The notes beneath the pieces were generated by a model. The model searched no databases. It had not been told where the DNA came from and saw nothing but the letters and a program-made list of their open reading frames with translations. Position numbers and translations under genes: made by a program. Source: a bacterium 1XD21-13 (GTDB taxonomy: Bacteria > Bacillota > Clostridia > Lachnospirales > Lachnospiraceae). From it: DNA of 64,000 nucleotides. Each line of letters begins with the position of its first letter. The first letter of the stretch is position 1. Location: contig QZDX01000018.1 in NCBI GenBank assembly GCA_009917555.1, positions 1 through 64,000 of the forward strand. Direction: 5' to 3'. Shown piece by piece: positions 24,704 to 33,398 of the stretch.

Positions 24704-24758
24704 CATGCCTGACGGGGCAATAAATACGGGACTATCACAGGAAAGTGAGGATGAAACC

Positions 24759-25355
24759 ATGAGAAAGAGATTTTTTGATTTACAGCTTTTCACTGACGGC
24801 GGTGAAAGCGGCGCTGGTGCTGCGGGTGCTGGTGCAGGAACAGCCGGGAATGGCAACGGTAGCCAAAACAATGCCGGGGGTGCAACTTACAGTTATGAAC
24901 AGGCCGAACAGATCGCACAGGCACGGGCTGACCGGGCAGAAAAGGCGGCGCTGGCCGATTTCTTCAAGCGTCAGGGAATGAGCGAGGATGAAGTTACTGC
25001 TGCCCTTGCTGATTTCAAGGCAAAAAAGGCTGCACAGCAGCCCAATGTCACCGCCGTGGAAAAAGAACGGGATGCGGCGCTGGCACAGGTGGAAGAAATG
25101 AAGAACACCAACTACCTGCGTGACAAAGGCGTGAAGCCTGACGATCTGGACTATGTGCTTTTCAAAGTCAGCAAACAGGTGGATGACAAGACCGACTTCA
25201 AGAAAGCGGCTGACGCTTTCCTGAAAGAGAATCCCCGCTTTACGGGACAGGGGATGAAGGTTGTTTCCACCGGCAAGCCTGACGGCGGTTCCGGCACAGG
25301 CCAGACAGTCAATGATTCAATCAACGCTTCCATCCGTTCAGCGTTTGGAAGATAA
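24759..25355 (+). CDS. scaffold protein with N-terminal LQLF processing motif
   Basis: The 198-residue protein fits a phage scaffold (DUF4355-like): a Gly/Ala-rich low-complexity N-terminal third, a coiled-coil middle (EQAEQIAQARADRAEKAALA; VEKERDAALAQVEEMKN) and a basic-to-polar C-terminus. It starts MRKRFFDLQLFTDGG, containing the LQLF motif shared with the capsid and tail tube. ATG 24759 follows AAAGTGAGG; a longer frame from 24675 runs through the terminator and is rejected. It should guide capsid assembly and be lost on maturation. Confidence 0.85.
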   Translation: MRKRFFDLQLFTDGGESGAGAAGAGAGTAGNGNGSQNNAGGATYSYEQAEQIAQARADRAEKAALADFFKRQGMSEDEVTAALADFKAKKAAQQPNVTAVEKERDAALAQVEEMKNTNYLRDKGVKPDDLDYVLFKVSKQVDDKTDFKKAADAFLKENPRFTGQGMKVVSTGKPDGGSGTGQTVNDSINASIRSAFGR

Positions 25356-25373
25356 AGAAGGGAGAACAGGAAC

Positions 25374-26546
25374 ATGAACAGAAACAAGAAACTTTTTAAT
25401 TTACAGCTGTTTACCGGTGGTACTGCTATCACCAGAAGCAACGCAGAAGCATTGATCCCGGTACAGGAAAGCCACGACATCATTCAGGGCGTGGTTGAAC
25501 AGTCCACTGTGTTACAGCGTGGCCGTAGGCTGGCAAACATGACGGCGGCGCAGTATAAAATGCCCGTGCTTGACCTGCTTCCGGTGGCGTACTTTGTCAA
25601 CGGTGAGGGCGGATCCGCAAAGAAGAAGCTGACAACGATGGCATGGGATAAAAAAGTGATCTATGCAGAAGAAATTGCGGTCATTGTACCGATTTCCGAA
25701 GCTGTCCTTGACGATGCTGACTATGATATTTGGGGAGAAGTACGGCCCCGCCTGATCGAAGCGTTCGGCCAGAAGATTGACGGTGCTATTCTGTTCGGTC
25801 AGGATAAACCGCAGACATGGCGGGATGACGTTGTGACCACGGCCACAAGCGCCGGGGCTGTTGTGACGCTGGGATCCGATCTGTATGATTCTATTTTGGG
25901 TGAAGGTGGCGTGATCGCAAAGGTTGAGGAAAGCAGCTATTTTGTGAACGGCCACATGGCTGACATTACCATGCGGGCAAAGCTGCGGGGCCTGAAAGAC
26001 ACCACGGGACAGCCCGTGTTCAAGTCTGATATGCAGACCGGCACGACCTACACACTGGACGGTTCCCCGATGAACTTCCCCCGCAACGGAGCCTTTGACA
26101 GAAGCAAGGCCCTGATGATTTCCGGGGACTTTTCACAGCTGGCATACAGCATCCGTCAGGACATTACTTTCAAGATTTTTGATCAGGGTGTGATTCAGGA
26201 TCCGGCAACGGGTGACATCCTGTATAACCTGATGCAGAATGACATGGTGGCGCTGCGGGCCGTCATGCGTTTGGGCTGGGAAATCCCGAACCCCATCAAT
26301 GCTATGGTTCCCGATAAGACAAAGCGCTGCCCGTTCGCTATCCTGACAAGCGCTGCATCCGGCGCTTCCGTTGCAGCATATTCAGCGGATGACGGACAGG
26401 GCGATGGGCCTTATACAGAAGCGCAGCTTACAGCCATGACCATTGACCAGATCAAGGCGCTGGCGGTTTCAAAAGGCTATGTGATCACCAAAACGGTGAA
26501 AGCTGAAATTATTGCGGAGTTTTTGGAGCAGCAGAACGAAGCATAA
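25374..26546 (+). CDS. major capsid protein, HK97 fold
   Basis: The 390-residue protein is a phage_capsid-family shell protein: a short N-terminal arm with KLFNLQLFTGG (Prp-like cleavage motif), then VEQSTVLQRGRRLANM, KKVIYAEEIAVIVPISEAVL (typical of HK97-fold E-loop/A-domain sequences) and a domain ending GWEIPNPINAMV. The last ~40 residues (LTAMTIDQIKALAVSKGYVI) form an extra HeH/LEM-like helical domain often added to Firmicute phage capsids. GAAGGGAGAAC precedes the ATG. Confidence 0.93.
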   Translation: MNRNKKLFNLQLFTGGTAITRSNAEALIPVQESHDIIQGVVEQSTVLQRGRRLANMTAAQYKMPVLDLLPVAYFVNGEGGSAKKKLTTMAWDKKVIYAEEIAVIVPISEAVLDDADYDIWGEVRPRLIEAFGQKIDGAILFGQDKPQTWRDDVVTTATSAGAVVTLGSDLYDSILGEGGVIAKVEESSYFVNGHMADITMRAKLRGLKDTTGQPVFKSDMQTGTTYTLDGSPMNFPRNGAFDRSKALMISGDFSQLAYSIRQDITFKIFDQGVIQDPATGDILYNLMQNDMVALRAVMRLGWEIPNPINAMVPDKTKRCPFAILTSAASGASVAAYSADDGQGDGPYTEAQLTAMTIDQIKALAVSKGYVITKTVKAEIIAEFLEQQNEA

Positions 26547-26560
26547 GGGGGGGATCGGAA

Positions 26561-26980
26561 ATGTACGTTGATTTTGAATATTATTCCAGCGTGTTCAGTG
26601 GTTCAGTCCTGTCAGAAGGGGCTTTCCAGAAAGCTGAACAGGAAGCTGAAACGTACATCCGGTATCTGACATACCTGAACGGTGATATTTTCGCAGATAC
26701 GGCACAGGCTGACGCTATAAAGGGCGCTGTCTGTGCTGCTGCGGATGCCTATCATATGGCTGTCAGGGAAACAGCGGAAGGTGGAAATGTCAAGTCTGAA
26801 AGCAAAGACGGCCTTTCAGTGTCGTTTGTTGTGGCCCGTAAAGACGGGGAAACAGCGGATGACTATGTAAAACGCTGTATGTATCAGGTGATCCGGATCC
26901 GGCTGCTTCCTACTGGCTGGCTTTCACGGAAAGCGGGGTGTAAACATGATCACAAATGTGGATGCTGTGACTGTCTTTAA
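26561..26980 (+). CDS. head-tail connector protein (gp6-like)
   Basis: The 139-residue helical protein (YYSSVFSGSVLSEGAFQKAE, AETYIRYLTYLNG, GAVCAAADAYHMA) resembles the HK97 gp6/SPP1 gp15-type adaptors that bind the portal. The C-terminus has an unusual Cys/His cluster (CKHDHKCGCCDCL) in the part that overlaps the next gene, so it may bind metal or simply reflect the overlap. AAGGGGGGATC precedes the ATG. Confidence 0.78.
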   Translation: MYVDFEYYSSVFSGSVLSEGAFQKAEQEAETYIRYLTYLNGDIFADTAQADAIKGAVCAAADAYHMAVRETAEGGNVKSESKDGLSVSFVVARKDGETADDYVKRCMYQVIRIRLLPTGWLSRKAGCKHDHKCGCCDCL

Positions 26981-27395
26981 TGGCAGGACGGATAAAGCAA
27001 CACGAAGAAAAATCTATATCCCCACGGTGATCAGGGGCGTTTCCTATGTCGAAGGGAAAGGATCCAAAGTAGCCGACAATGGGGTGTGGAGTGACGATGT
27101 TCAGTATAAAATCAGGGTTCCCCTGATCGCCGTGGTTCAGGATAACCGGGAATATATGCGGGATCTGAACTATGCAAAGCTGGACAATGAAGAAGCAGCA
27201 AAATACTGGACAATACAGAAGGGGGATCTGGTTGTCCGGGGTGAATATGCCGGTGACAATCCCCTGCTGGGTGAGGATGAAATATCTGCATACGCAAAGG
27301 AACAGGGGCTTGACCTGATCCGTGTCACGGAATACGCCGATGACACGTCAGGGGGCAGCCTGTACACAAGACACTGGCGGATCGGGGGTAAATAA
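26946..27395 (+). CDS. DUF6751-like head-closure protein
   Basis: The 149-residue protein is rich in beta strands (TVFNGRTDKATRRKIYIPTV; DVQYKIRVPLIAVV) and sits where head-closure (stopper) proteins lie. It resembles DUF6751 family proteins of Clostridial prophages. ATG 26946 follows GCGGGGTG and lies 35 nt inside the previous frame; its stop overlaps the next ATG by one base. Function is assigned by position. Confidence 0.7.
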   Translation: MITNVDAVTVFNGRTDKATRRKIYIPTVIRGVSYVEGKGSKVADNGVWSDDVQYKIRVPLIAVVQDNREYMRDLNYAKLDNEEAAKYWTIQKGDLVVRGEYAGDNPLLGEDEISAYAKEQGLDLIRVTEYADDTSGGSLYTRHWRIGGK

Positions 27396-27772
27396 TGGAT
27401 ATACACAACATTGTCACACCGGTGAACCGGGTGATCAATTTCGTGGGCGGCAGCGTCAAATTATGCTGGTCAAGTACGTTTGGACGGAACCGCAGCGCCA
27501 TGTTCAGCAGAAAGCAGAAAATTGTTGACAGTGAAGTGCTGCGGTACTGTGCGCCGCTGATCCCCTTCCGTACTGGAACATTGACACGTTCCGGGACAAT
27601 CGGAACCGTGATCGGCAGCGGAAATGTTCAGTATGCGACACCATACGCACGTTTTCAGTATTACCAAACGGCACAGTCACGGTCTTATGATTCACGCCGG
27701 GGCGCTAAATGGTTTGAACGCATGAAAACAGCGCACAAAGCAGACATTCAGAGGGCTGCGGAAAGGGGGTAA
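27395..27772 (+). CDS. minor capsid protein (Minor_capsid_2 / HK97 gp10-like)
   Basis: The 125-residue protein has a long basic N-terminal helix and the conserved APLIPFRTGTLTRSG and QYATPYARFQYY segments of the Minor_capsid_2/gp10 group, ending in a basic helix (KWFERMKTAHKADIQRAAERG). These proteins join the head completion and tail joining steps. ATG overlaps the previous stop by one base; the next gene follows after 4 nt. Confidence 0.8.
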   Translation: MDIHNIVTPVNRVINFVGGSVKLCWSSTFGRNRSAMFSRKQKIVDSEVLRYCAPLIPFRTGTLTRSGTIGTVIGSGNVQYATPYARFQYYQTAQSRSYDSRRGAKWFERMKTAHKADIQRAAERG

Positions 27773-27776
27773 AAGT

Positions 27777-28220
27777 TTGGTCAAGTCAATCATTGAAGGG
27801 CTGACAGATTATTTTTTACAGTGTCCCCTTCTGAAAGACGGAGTTTTCCGGGTGGATGCGCTGGGAAGTGATCCCGTGGAATATGCGCTTGAAACGGGGA
27901 TGACTTCCCCGGTTGTACGAACTTATATCGATGGTTCCAGTATCAGACAGTACCAGTTCAATTTCAACAGCCGGGAAGCCTATTCAATGGATCGGATTCT
28001 GGCAATACAGAATGAAAGTTTTTATGAAGATTTCTGCAACTGGGTGGAAGAACAAAGCATGATCGGGAACCTTCCTGAAATGCCGGAAGGGTGCGAAGCG
28101 CAAGCCCTGACCGTTCTGACACCGGGGTTCATGCTGGACGCAACGATGGAAAATGCTTTTTATCAGGTTCAGCTGCAACTACAATATTTCAAGGAGGCAC
28201 CGAAAAATGAAAAATTTTGA
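27777..28220 (+). CDS. minor capsid / tail terminator protein
   Basis: The 147-residue protein starts at TTG 27777 after AAAGGGGG. An amphipathic N-terminus (IIEGLTDYFLQCPLL), a central REAYSMDRILAIQNESFYED and a C-terminal beta region (TVLTPGFMLDATMENAFYQV) match Minor_capsid_3-type tail completion proteins, which cap the tail tube. The 3' end overlaps the tail-tube gene by 14 nt. Confidence 0.75.
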   Translation: MVKSIIEGLTDYFLQCPLLKDGVFRVDALGSDPVEYALETGMTSPVVRTYIDGSSIRQYQFNFNSREAYSMDRILAIQNESFYEDFCNWVEEQSMIGNLPEMPEGCEAQALTVLTPGFMLDATMENAFYQVQLQLQYFKEAPKNEKF

Positions 28221-28776
28221 TTTACAGCTTTTTACGGGCGGCAGAAGTGCGCTGATCCGTAACATGATCGCTGACTATCTGGAAGTAAACGGAAAGATGG
28301 AACTGTGCGGGATCGGCTTTACGAAGTTAGACGAAAGCCCCGGCGCACAGAGCGACAACACCACCTATATCAATGAAACCACGTCCAGCGCTGACATTAT
28401 AGGATATGAAACAGAATTTCCCTATGAATTTGACGCTGTTCCCGCACAGAAAGCGCTTTATACTTTGTGGAAGGACGGACGGGATCACCACACCGGGGAA
28501 GCTGCACAGCATACCTATGTACGGGTTGAACTTTTTAACCCCATCAGTACACCGTCAAAGACGGCAGCTGAATACACGGCCCGTCAGTTTACCGTGTCAA
28601 ATGAAGTCAGCGACTTCACCGGGGACGGGGGACAGAAGATCAACGCTTCCGGTACTCTCCACGCTGTAGGCGATCCGGTTTTTGGTAAGTTTGACACCGT
28701 GAGCATGACTTTCACAGAAGGGGAGTTCAAAGGGAAGTTTGATCTTGACGGAGAACCCGCAGCACCTACAGAGTAA
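28207..28776 (+). CDS. major tail tube protein with N-terminal LQLF motif
   Basis: The 189-residue protein has the phage tail-tube pattern: MELCGIGFTKLDESPGAQSD, TVSNEVSDFTGDGGQKINAS and GDPVFGKFDTVSMTF. The N-terminus reads MKNFDLQLFTGG, the same F-x-LQLF-T motif as the scaffold and capsid proteins, which suggests processing by the Prp-like protease at 24383. ATG 28207 follows AAGGAGGCACC. A terminator-like hairpin follows at 28840. Confidence 0.88.
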   Translation: MKNFDLQLFTGGRSALIRNMIADYLEVNGKMELCGIGFTKLDESPGAQSDNTTYINETTSSADIIGYETEFPYEFDAVPAQKALYTLWKDGRDHHTGEAAQHTYVRVELFNPISTPSKTAAEYTARQFTVSNEVSDFTGDGGQKINASGTLHAVGDPVFGKFDTVSMTFTEGEFKGKFDLDGEPAAPTE

Positions 28777-28839
28777 CACGAAAACCATATTGACAACTGC
28801 TGAAAACGACAACTGATCTAATGACAGTGGACGTTCAGG

Positions 28840-28876
28840 ACAGCGCAGGGTATCACCACGGCCTTGCGCTGTTTTT
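28840..28876 (+). terminator. hairpin with T-run after tail tube gene
   Basis: ACAGCGCA-GG (28840-28849) pairs with CCTTGCGCTGT (28862-28872, one bulged base) and is followed by TTTTTA. It probably lowers transcription downstream of the abundant tail-tube mRNA. The 28777-28907 gap otherwise holds no gene. Confidence 0.7.
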
Positions 28877-28907
28877 ATATGCTGTGGTGATTGAAAGGAT
28901 GAAGAAA

Positions 28908-29300
28908 ATGAATATAGAAATCAATGGAGTAACTTTGCAGGCGGATTTCATGGATGCGGATTTCATGGAAGTATTTGAACCGGCTATTTTTACAATGCGG
29001 GAAGGAATCAATGCAAGTAAAACTATGCAGGGCATGGTTGCGGCAAAGTACAAGGCGATGAACCAGACGATTGAAACATTTTTTAATACAGCGTTCGGTG
29101 AAGGTACTGCTGACAGTATCTTTCAGGGCAGTAAAAATGTTATGGTGCATCTGGAAGCGGTGGCCAAAATTGAGGAAGCACAGAGGGCTGAAAAGAAACA
29201 GTTCAACGATTTTTCCAACAAATACACGCAGCGTCAGAACAGTTTCCAGTCTATGCAGGGACACCAGAAGAAACAGAGAAACCAGCCTAACCGCACATGA
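28908..29300 (+). CDS. tail assembly chaperone
   Basis: The 130-residue protein (MNIEINGVTLQADFMDADFM...) is a helical tail-assembly chaperone-like protein (DUF6673 type). Its C-terminal tail (QGHQKKQRNQPNRT) is basic and polar. ATG 28908 follows GAAAGGATGAAG; 28899 is a possible alternative. It overlaps the Gp15-like gene by 4 nt, in the place where the lambda G/GT pair lies, though I see no evident slippery heptamer at the junction. Confidence 0.78.
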   Translation: MNIEINGVTLQADFMDADFMEVFEPAIFTMREGINASKTMQGMVAAKYKAMNQTIETFFNTAFGEGTADSIFQGSKNVMVHLEAVAKIEEAQRAEKKQFNDFSNKYTQRQNSFQSMQGHQKKQRNQPNRT

Positions 29301-29917
29301 ATGTCTTAATGGATGACTTGCCTTGTACCGTCATTGTGGCAGACGTTGAGATCCCCATAGATACAGACTACAGAACGGGTATTCTTTTTGAACAGACTTT
29401 GAGTGATCCGGCCATGCCGGATAATGAAAAGCTGAACACGGTTCTGAAACTGTACTATGGGGATGCTGTTTTTCCGCTGCTGGGCGATATGGACACGGTA
29501 CAGGAAGCATTGAACGGGATCATGTGGTTTTACCGCTGCGGTGCTGATGAAACGGCGGGATCTGAAACGGAAGGGGGTGCTTCCGGTAAGGATCCGCCGT
29601 TTTCTTATGAACATGATGCCGGTTATATTTACGCTGCGTTTATGGAAGCATATGGAATTGACCTGACAAAGAACAGACTTCATTGGTGGCAGTTTCGAGC
29701 CTTATTTTTAGGATTGCCGGAAACGGTTCTTTTCTGCAAGATCATGGCATACCGCACTATGGAAATTCCAGCAAAAATGCCAAAGGAAAAGAAAAAGTTC
29801 TATCAGCGCATGAAACGGATCTACAAGATCCCTGAACCTGCTGAACAGATAAGGCTTGAAAAGGAAATGGAAGCCATCCTTGCAAACGGGGGTGACATTT
29901 CACAGCTGATCAAGTGA
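29297..29917 (+). CDS. bacteriophage Gp15-family tail assembly protein
   Basis: The 206-residue protein matches the Phage_Gp15 family: DLPCTVIVADVEIPIDTDYR, LKLYYGDAVFP and DAGYIYAAFMEAYGIDLTKN, followed by LHWWQFRALFLGLPE and a basic helical tail. These proteins act with the preceding chaperone in loading the tape measure. It begins with ATGA overlap and ends 10 nt before the tape measure gene. Confidence 0.85.
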   Translation: MNVLMDDLPCTVIVADVEIPIDTDYRTGILFEQTLSDPAMPDNEKLNTVLKLYYGDAVFPLLGDMDTVQEALNGIMWFYRCGADETAGSETEGGASGKDPPFSYEHDAGYIYAAFMEAYGIDLTKNRLHWWQFRALFLGLPETVLFCKIMAYRTMEIPAKMPKEKKKFYQRMKRIYKIPEPAEQIRLEKEMEAILANGGDISQLIK

Positions 29918-29927
29918 GGTTTTGTAA

Positions 29928-32900
29928 ATGGCAGGTAATGACGGAACATTAAATTTTGATACTAAAATAGACAGTTCAGGCTTTCAAAAAGGTCTTGACG
30001 GAATAGGGGGCGCTGCACAAAAAGGACTGTCAATCACCAGTAAAGTGCTGGGCGGGGCGGCTACTGCTGTCACGGCACTGGGCGGGGCAGCGATCAAAGT
30101 AGGTTCAGACTTTGAAGCGGGGATGTCAGAGGTTCAGGCCGTGTCTGGCGCATCTGGTGAAGCCCTTGAACAATTAAAAGAAAAAGCTAAAGAAATGGGC
30201 GCTAAGACGAAGTTCAGCGCCACAGAATCAGCCGAAGCTATGAACTACATGGCGATGGCTGGCTGGAAAACAGAGGAAATGCTGGGCGGCATTGAAGGTA
30301 TTATGAACCTTGCAGCCGCTTCCGGTGAAGATCTTGCCACTACTTCCGACATTGTGACAGACGCATTGACAGCGTTTGGTATGTCTGCATCCGATTCAAC
30401 ACACTTTGCTGACATACTGGCCGCAGCTTCCAGCAACGCAAACACGAATGTGGGCCTTATGGGTGAAACATTCAAATACGTTGCACCGCTGGCCGGTTCA
30501 CTGGGCTATTCTGCGGAAGATACGGCCACAGCCATCGGGCTTATGGCAAATGCCGGTATTAAGGGTTCACAGGCCGGTACTTCCTTGCGTTCCATTATGA
30601 CAAGGCTTGCAAAGCCCACAAAGGAATCACAGGCGGCGATGGATGCGCTGGGCCTGTCCATAACGGACAGTTCCGGGAAAATGAAGCCGCTGTCTGAAAT
30701 TGTGGGCGATATGCGGAAAGGCTTTTCCGGTCTTACAGAGGACGAAAAAGCCAGCTATGCCGCTATGCTGGGCGGTCAGGAAGCCATGTCTGGATTGCTG
30801 GCAATCGTCAATGCGTCAGATAAAGACTTTGAAAAGCTGTCTGGTGCAATCAATGACTGCAACGGATCCGCCGCTGAAATGGCTGAAATCATGCAGGACA
30901 ATTTACAGGGGCAGATCACTATTCTGCAATCCGGCCTTGAAGGTTTAGGTGTTTCCCTGTATGAAACCATGCAGGACACGGCAAAGGACGTTGTAAAAGA
31001 AGCACAGGGGATGGTTCAGCAGTTACAGGATGCGTTCAATGAGGGCGGTTTTCAGGGCCTTGTGGGTGCGTTCGGTAATGTTCTGGCGCAGATAGTCCAG
31101 AGGATAGCAGAAGCAGCCCCCACGGTCATTGAAGCCGCTGTCAGTCTGGTCATGTCCTTTTGTGACGGCCTGAAAAGTGCGCCGGGGATCGGGGAATCTG
31201 GCGCAAGCCTGATCACGTCCCTTGTTACCGGCCTGATGTCCTGTGTCGGTGAGATATGGACAACGGCCATAGTCCTGATCGGAAAGCTGGCAGAAGGGAT
31301 TGCTGCGGGTGCGCCGCAGATGGTTCAGGCAGCTTCCACGGCGATCACTGACATTGTGGAATGTATTGTTGACTGGATGCCTGATATTCTACAGGCTGGT
31401 GCTGATATTATTGTGGCACTGGCAGAAGGGATTACTGGCGCACTTCCAACACTGATCGCACAGGCGGCGGTCATTGTGTCAGACATAGCGCTGGCACTGG
31501 TTGAAAACCTTCCGGCACTTGTAGACGCTGCCTTGCAGCTGGTCATGGGGCTGGTGCAAGGTCTGGTTGACGGGATCCCCGTTCTGCTTGAAGGTGCTAT
31601 TCAGTTATTCATGGCAATATTGGATGCGCTGCCCGTTATCATAGAAAAGTTACTGCAAGCGCTTCCTGACCTGATAACCACAGTCATTGACTTTTTCACG
31701 CAGAACATACCGCTGATTGTTGACGGTGCGATTCAGCTGTTAATGGGTATCATTGAAGCGATCCCTGTCATCATTCAGGCAATCGTGAATAATTTGCCGC
31801 AGATCATAACAGCACTTGTCAACGGGCTTGTGGGTGCGCTTCCGCAGCTGTTAGAAGCAGCCATCACGCTGCTGATGGCAATTATTGAAGCGATCCCTGA
31901 TATTGTGGTGGCGATTGCTGAAAACCTTCCGCAGATCATAACGGCGATTGCCACAGGGTTAGCACAGGCCATTCCGCAGATATTCACAGCAGCAAAAGAT
32001 CTGTTATGGCAGATTATTGAAGCGGTTCCTGAAATTGTGGTAGGTATTGCCGGAGCCGTACCGGATATTATAGCCGGAATTGTGAACGGCCTGATCGGTG
32101 GAATCGGTGCAGTATGGGATGCGGCTTGTGAACTGGGTTCCGGTATACTGGACGGGATCAAGTCATTTTTCGGTATTAACAGCCCTTCAACCGTAATGGC
32201 TGAACAGGGCGATTATTTGGTACAGGGGCTAGTCAATGGCATCGCAAGTATGCCCGCAGAACTGGCCGCATATCTGGATCAGACAGTCCAGAAGATCATA
32301 ACATGGGGACAGCAAATGTTCAGCAACGTTCAGAACATAATTCAGAACGTGGTGAACACAGCTGTAAACCTGATCGCACAGCTGCCCGGTAAAGTCTGGA
32401 CATGGCTTGTTAATGTGGTGACAAAAACTGTTCAATGGGGACAGCAGATGTTGACCACGGCCACAAATGCGATTCAAAGCATGATTTCCAGCATTATTTC
32501 CCTGCTGTCTGAACTTCCGGGGAAGGTCTGGACATGGCTTGTTAATGTAGTTACGAAAGTAACCGCATGGGGCCAACAAATGCTGAATACCGCAAAAAGC
32601 GCAATCAGCAATATGATTTCAGCCATTGTCAGCTTGATTTCTGAATTGCCGGGTAAGGTATGGACGTGGTTAGTCAATACCGTCACGAAGGTGACAGCAT
32701 GGGGACAGCAGATGCTTTCCAGTGCGAAAACGGCAATTACAAACATGATTTCAAGCATCGTTTCCCTTATGTCAGAACTACCGGGAAAAATTGCAACGCA
32801 CTTGTCAAATGTCGTTTCAAAGGTTGTCGCATGGGGCAGCGAACTGGCATCCAAAGGGGCCGCTGCTGCTAAAGGGCTGTTTGATGCCGTGGTCAACGGT

Positions 32901-33398
32901 GTCAGCGGTTTACCTTCCAAAATGGCAGAGGTAGGAAGTAATATAGTCAGCGGTATTTGGAACGGTATCAGTTCAGGATGGAACTGGCTGAAAGATAAGG
33001 TTTCAAGCCTTGCAAACAGTCTGCTGGATGCCGCAAAGGACGCACTGGGTATAAATTCCCCTTCAAAGGCGTTCCGTGATGAATTTGGACGCTGGCTAAT
33101 GCCCGGAACTGTAGAGGGTGTGAAACAGTCAATGCCTAAAACGTTGCGGGAAATGGAAGCACAGGCCGGGGAACTTCTGGCAGCTATGCAGGGAACCGTG
33201 GACGCTTCCATGAATGAAGTTTCTTTGAACGCTTCAAGTTTTGGGGATGCAAAGGCCCTGAACAATGGGGGAACCACTGTCTATAATGACAATCATCAGG
33301 AACAGGAAAACAACTACCATGTACCTGTAGCAACACCAGCAGAAACAGCAAAGGCACAGCGGGAAGCGTTCAGGAAGATGGCCGGGGGTGTGAAGTAA
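29928..33398 (+). CDS. tail tape measure protein
   Basis: The 1156-residue protein sets tail length. Residues ~60-330 are the TP901-type tape measure domain (GMSEVQAVSGASGEALEQLK, KTKFSATESAEAMNYMAMAG, LRSIMTRLAKPTKESQAAMD). A long hydrophobic central region (~370-740) consists of repeated amphipathic/membrane-like helices (IEAIPDIVVAIAENLPQIIT). Two FGINSPS-type motifs (near residues 753 and 1043) mark later modules, with four 44-residue repeats between. At 3.47 kb it predicts a tail of ordinary siphovirus length. The Dit gene overlaps its stop by 1 nt. Confidence 0.93.
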   Translation: MAGNDGTLNFDTKIDSSGFQKGLDGIGGAAQKGLSITSKVLGGAATAVTALGGAAIKVGSDFEAGMSEVQAVSGASGEALEQLKEKAKEMGAKTKFSATESAEAMNYMAMAGWKTEEMLGGIEGIMNLAAASGEDLATTSDIVTDALTAFGMSASDSTHFADILAAASSNANTNVGLMGETFKYVAPLAGSLGYSAEDTATAIGLMANAGIKGSQAGTSLRSIMTRLAKPTKESQAAMDALGLSITDSSGKMKPLSEIVGDMRKGFSGLTEDEKASYAAMLGGQEAMSGLLAIVNASDKDFEKLSGAINDCNGSAAEMAEIMQDNLQGQITILQSGLEGLGVSLYETMQDTAKDVVKEAQGMVQQLQDAFNEGGFQGLVGAFGNVLAQIVQRIAEAAPTVIEAAVSLVMSFCDGLKSAPGIGESGASLITSLVTGLMSCVGEIWTTAIVLIGKLAEGIAAGAPQMVQAASTAITDIVECIVDWMPDILQAGADIIVALAEGITGALPTLIAQAAVIVSDIALALVENLPALVDAALQLVMGLVQGLVDGIPVLLEGAIQLFMAILDALPVIIEKLLQALPDLITTVIDFFTQNIPLIVDGAIQLLMGIIEAIPVIIQAIVNNLPQIITALVNGLVGALPQLLEAAITLLMAIIEAIPDIVVAIAENLPQIITAIATGLAQAIPQIFTAAKDLLWQIIEAVPEIVVGIAGAVPDIIAGIVNGLIGGIGAVWDAACELGSGILDGIKSFFGINSPSTVMAEQGDYLVQGLVNGIASMPAELAAYLDQTVQKIITWGQQMFSNVQNIIQNVVNTAVNLIAQLPGKVWTWLVNVVTKTVQWGQQMLTTATNAIQSMISSIISLLSELPGKVWTWLVNVVTKVTAWGQQMLNTAKSAISNMISAIVSLISELPGKVWTWLVNTVTKVTAWGQQMLSSAKTAITNMISSIVSLMSELPGKIATHLSNVVSKVVAWGSELASKGAAAAKGLFDAVVNGVSGLPSKMAEVGSNIVSGIWNGISSGWNWLKDKVSSLANSLLDAAKDALGINSPSKAFRDEFGRWLMPGTVEGVKQSMPKTLREMEAQAGELLAAMQGTVDASMNEVSLNASSFGDAKALNNGGTTVYNDNHQEQENNYHVPVATPAETAKAQREAFRKMAGGVK
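32382..32870 (+). repeat. four ~132-bp tandem repeats in the tape measure gene
   Basis: The LPGK(V/I) codons recur at 32382, 32514, 32646 and 32778, exactly 132 bp (44 residues) apart. Each unit encodes LPGKVWTWLVNxVTK, then WGQQML and a helix ending in MISxI. The last unit has diverged. Copy-number change here would alter tail length in 44-residue steps. Confidence 0.85.

Noticed and set aside
24675..24758. A longer start for the scaffold protein.
   Set aside because: It would run through the terminator hairpin at 24680-24703 and put the LQLF motif inside the protein, away from the N-terminus where it lies in the other two proteins.
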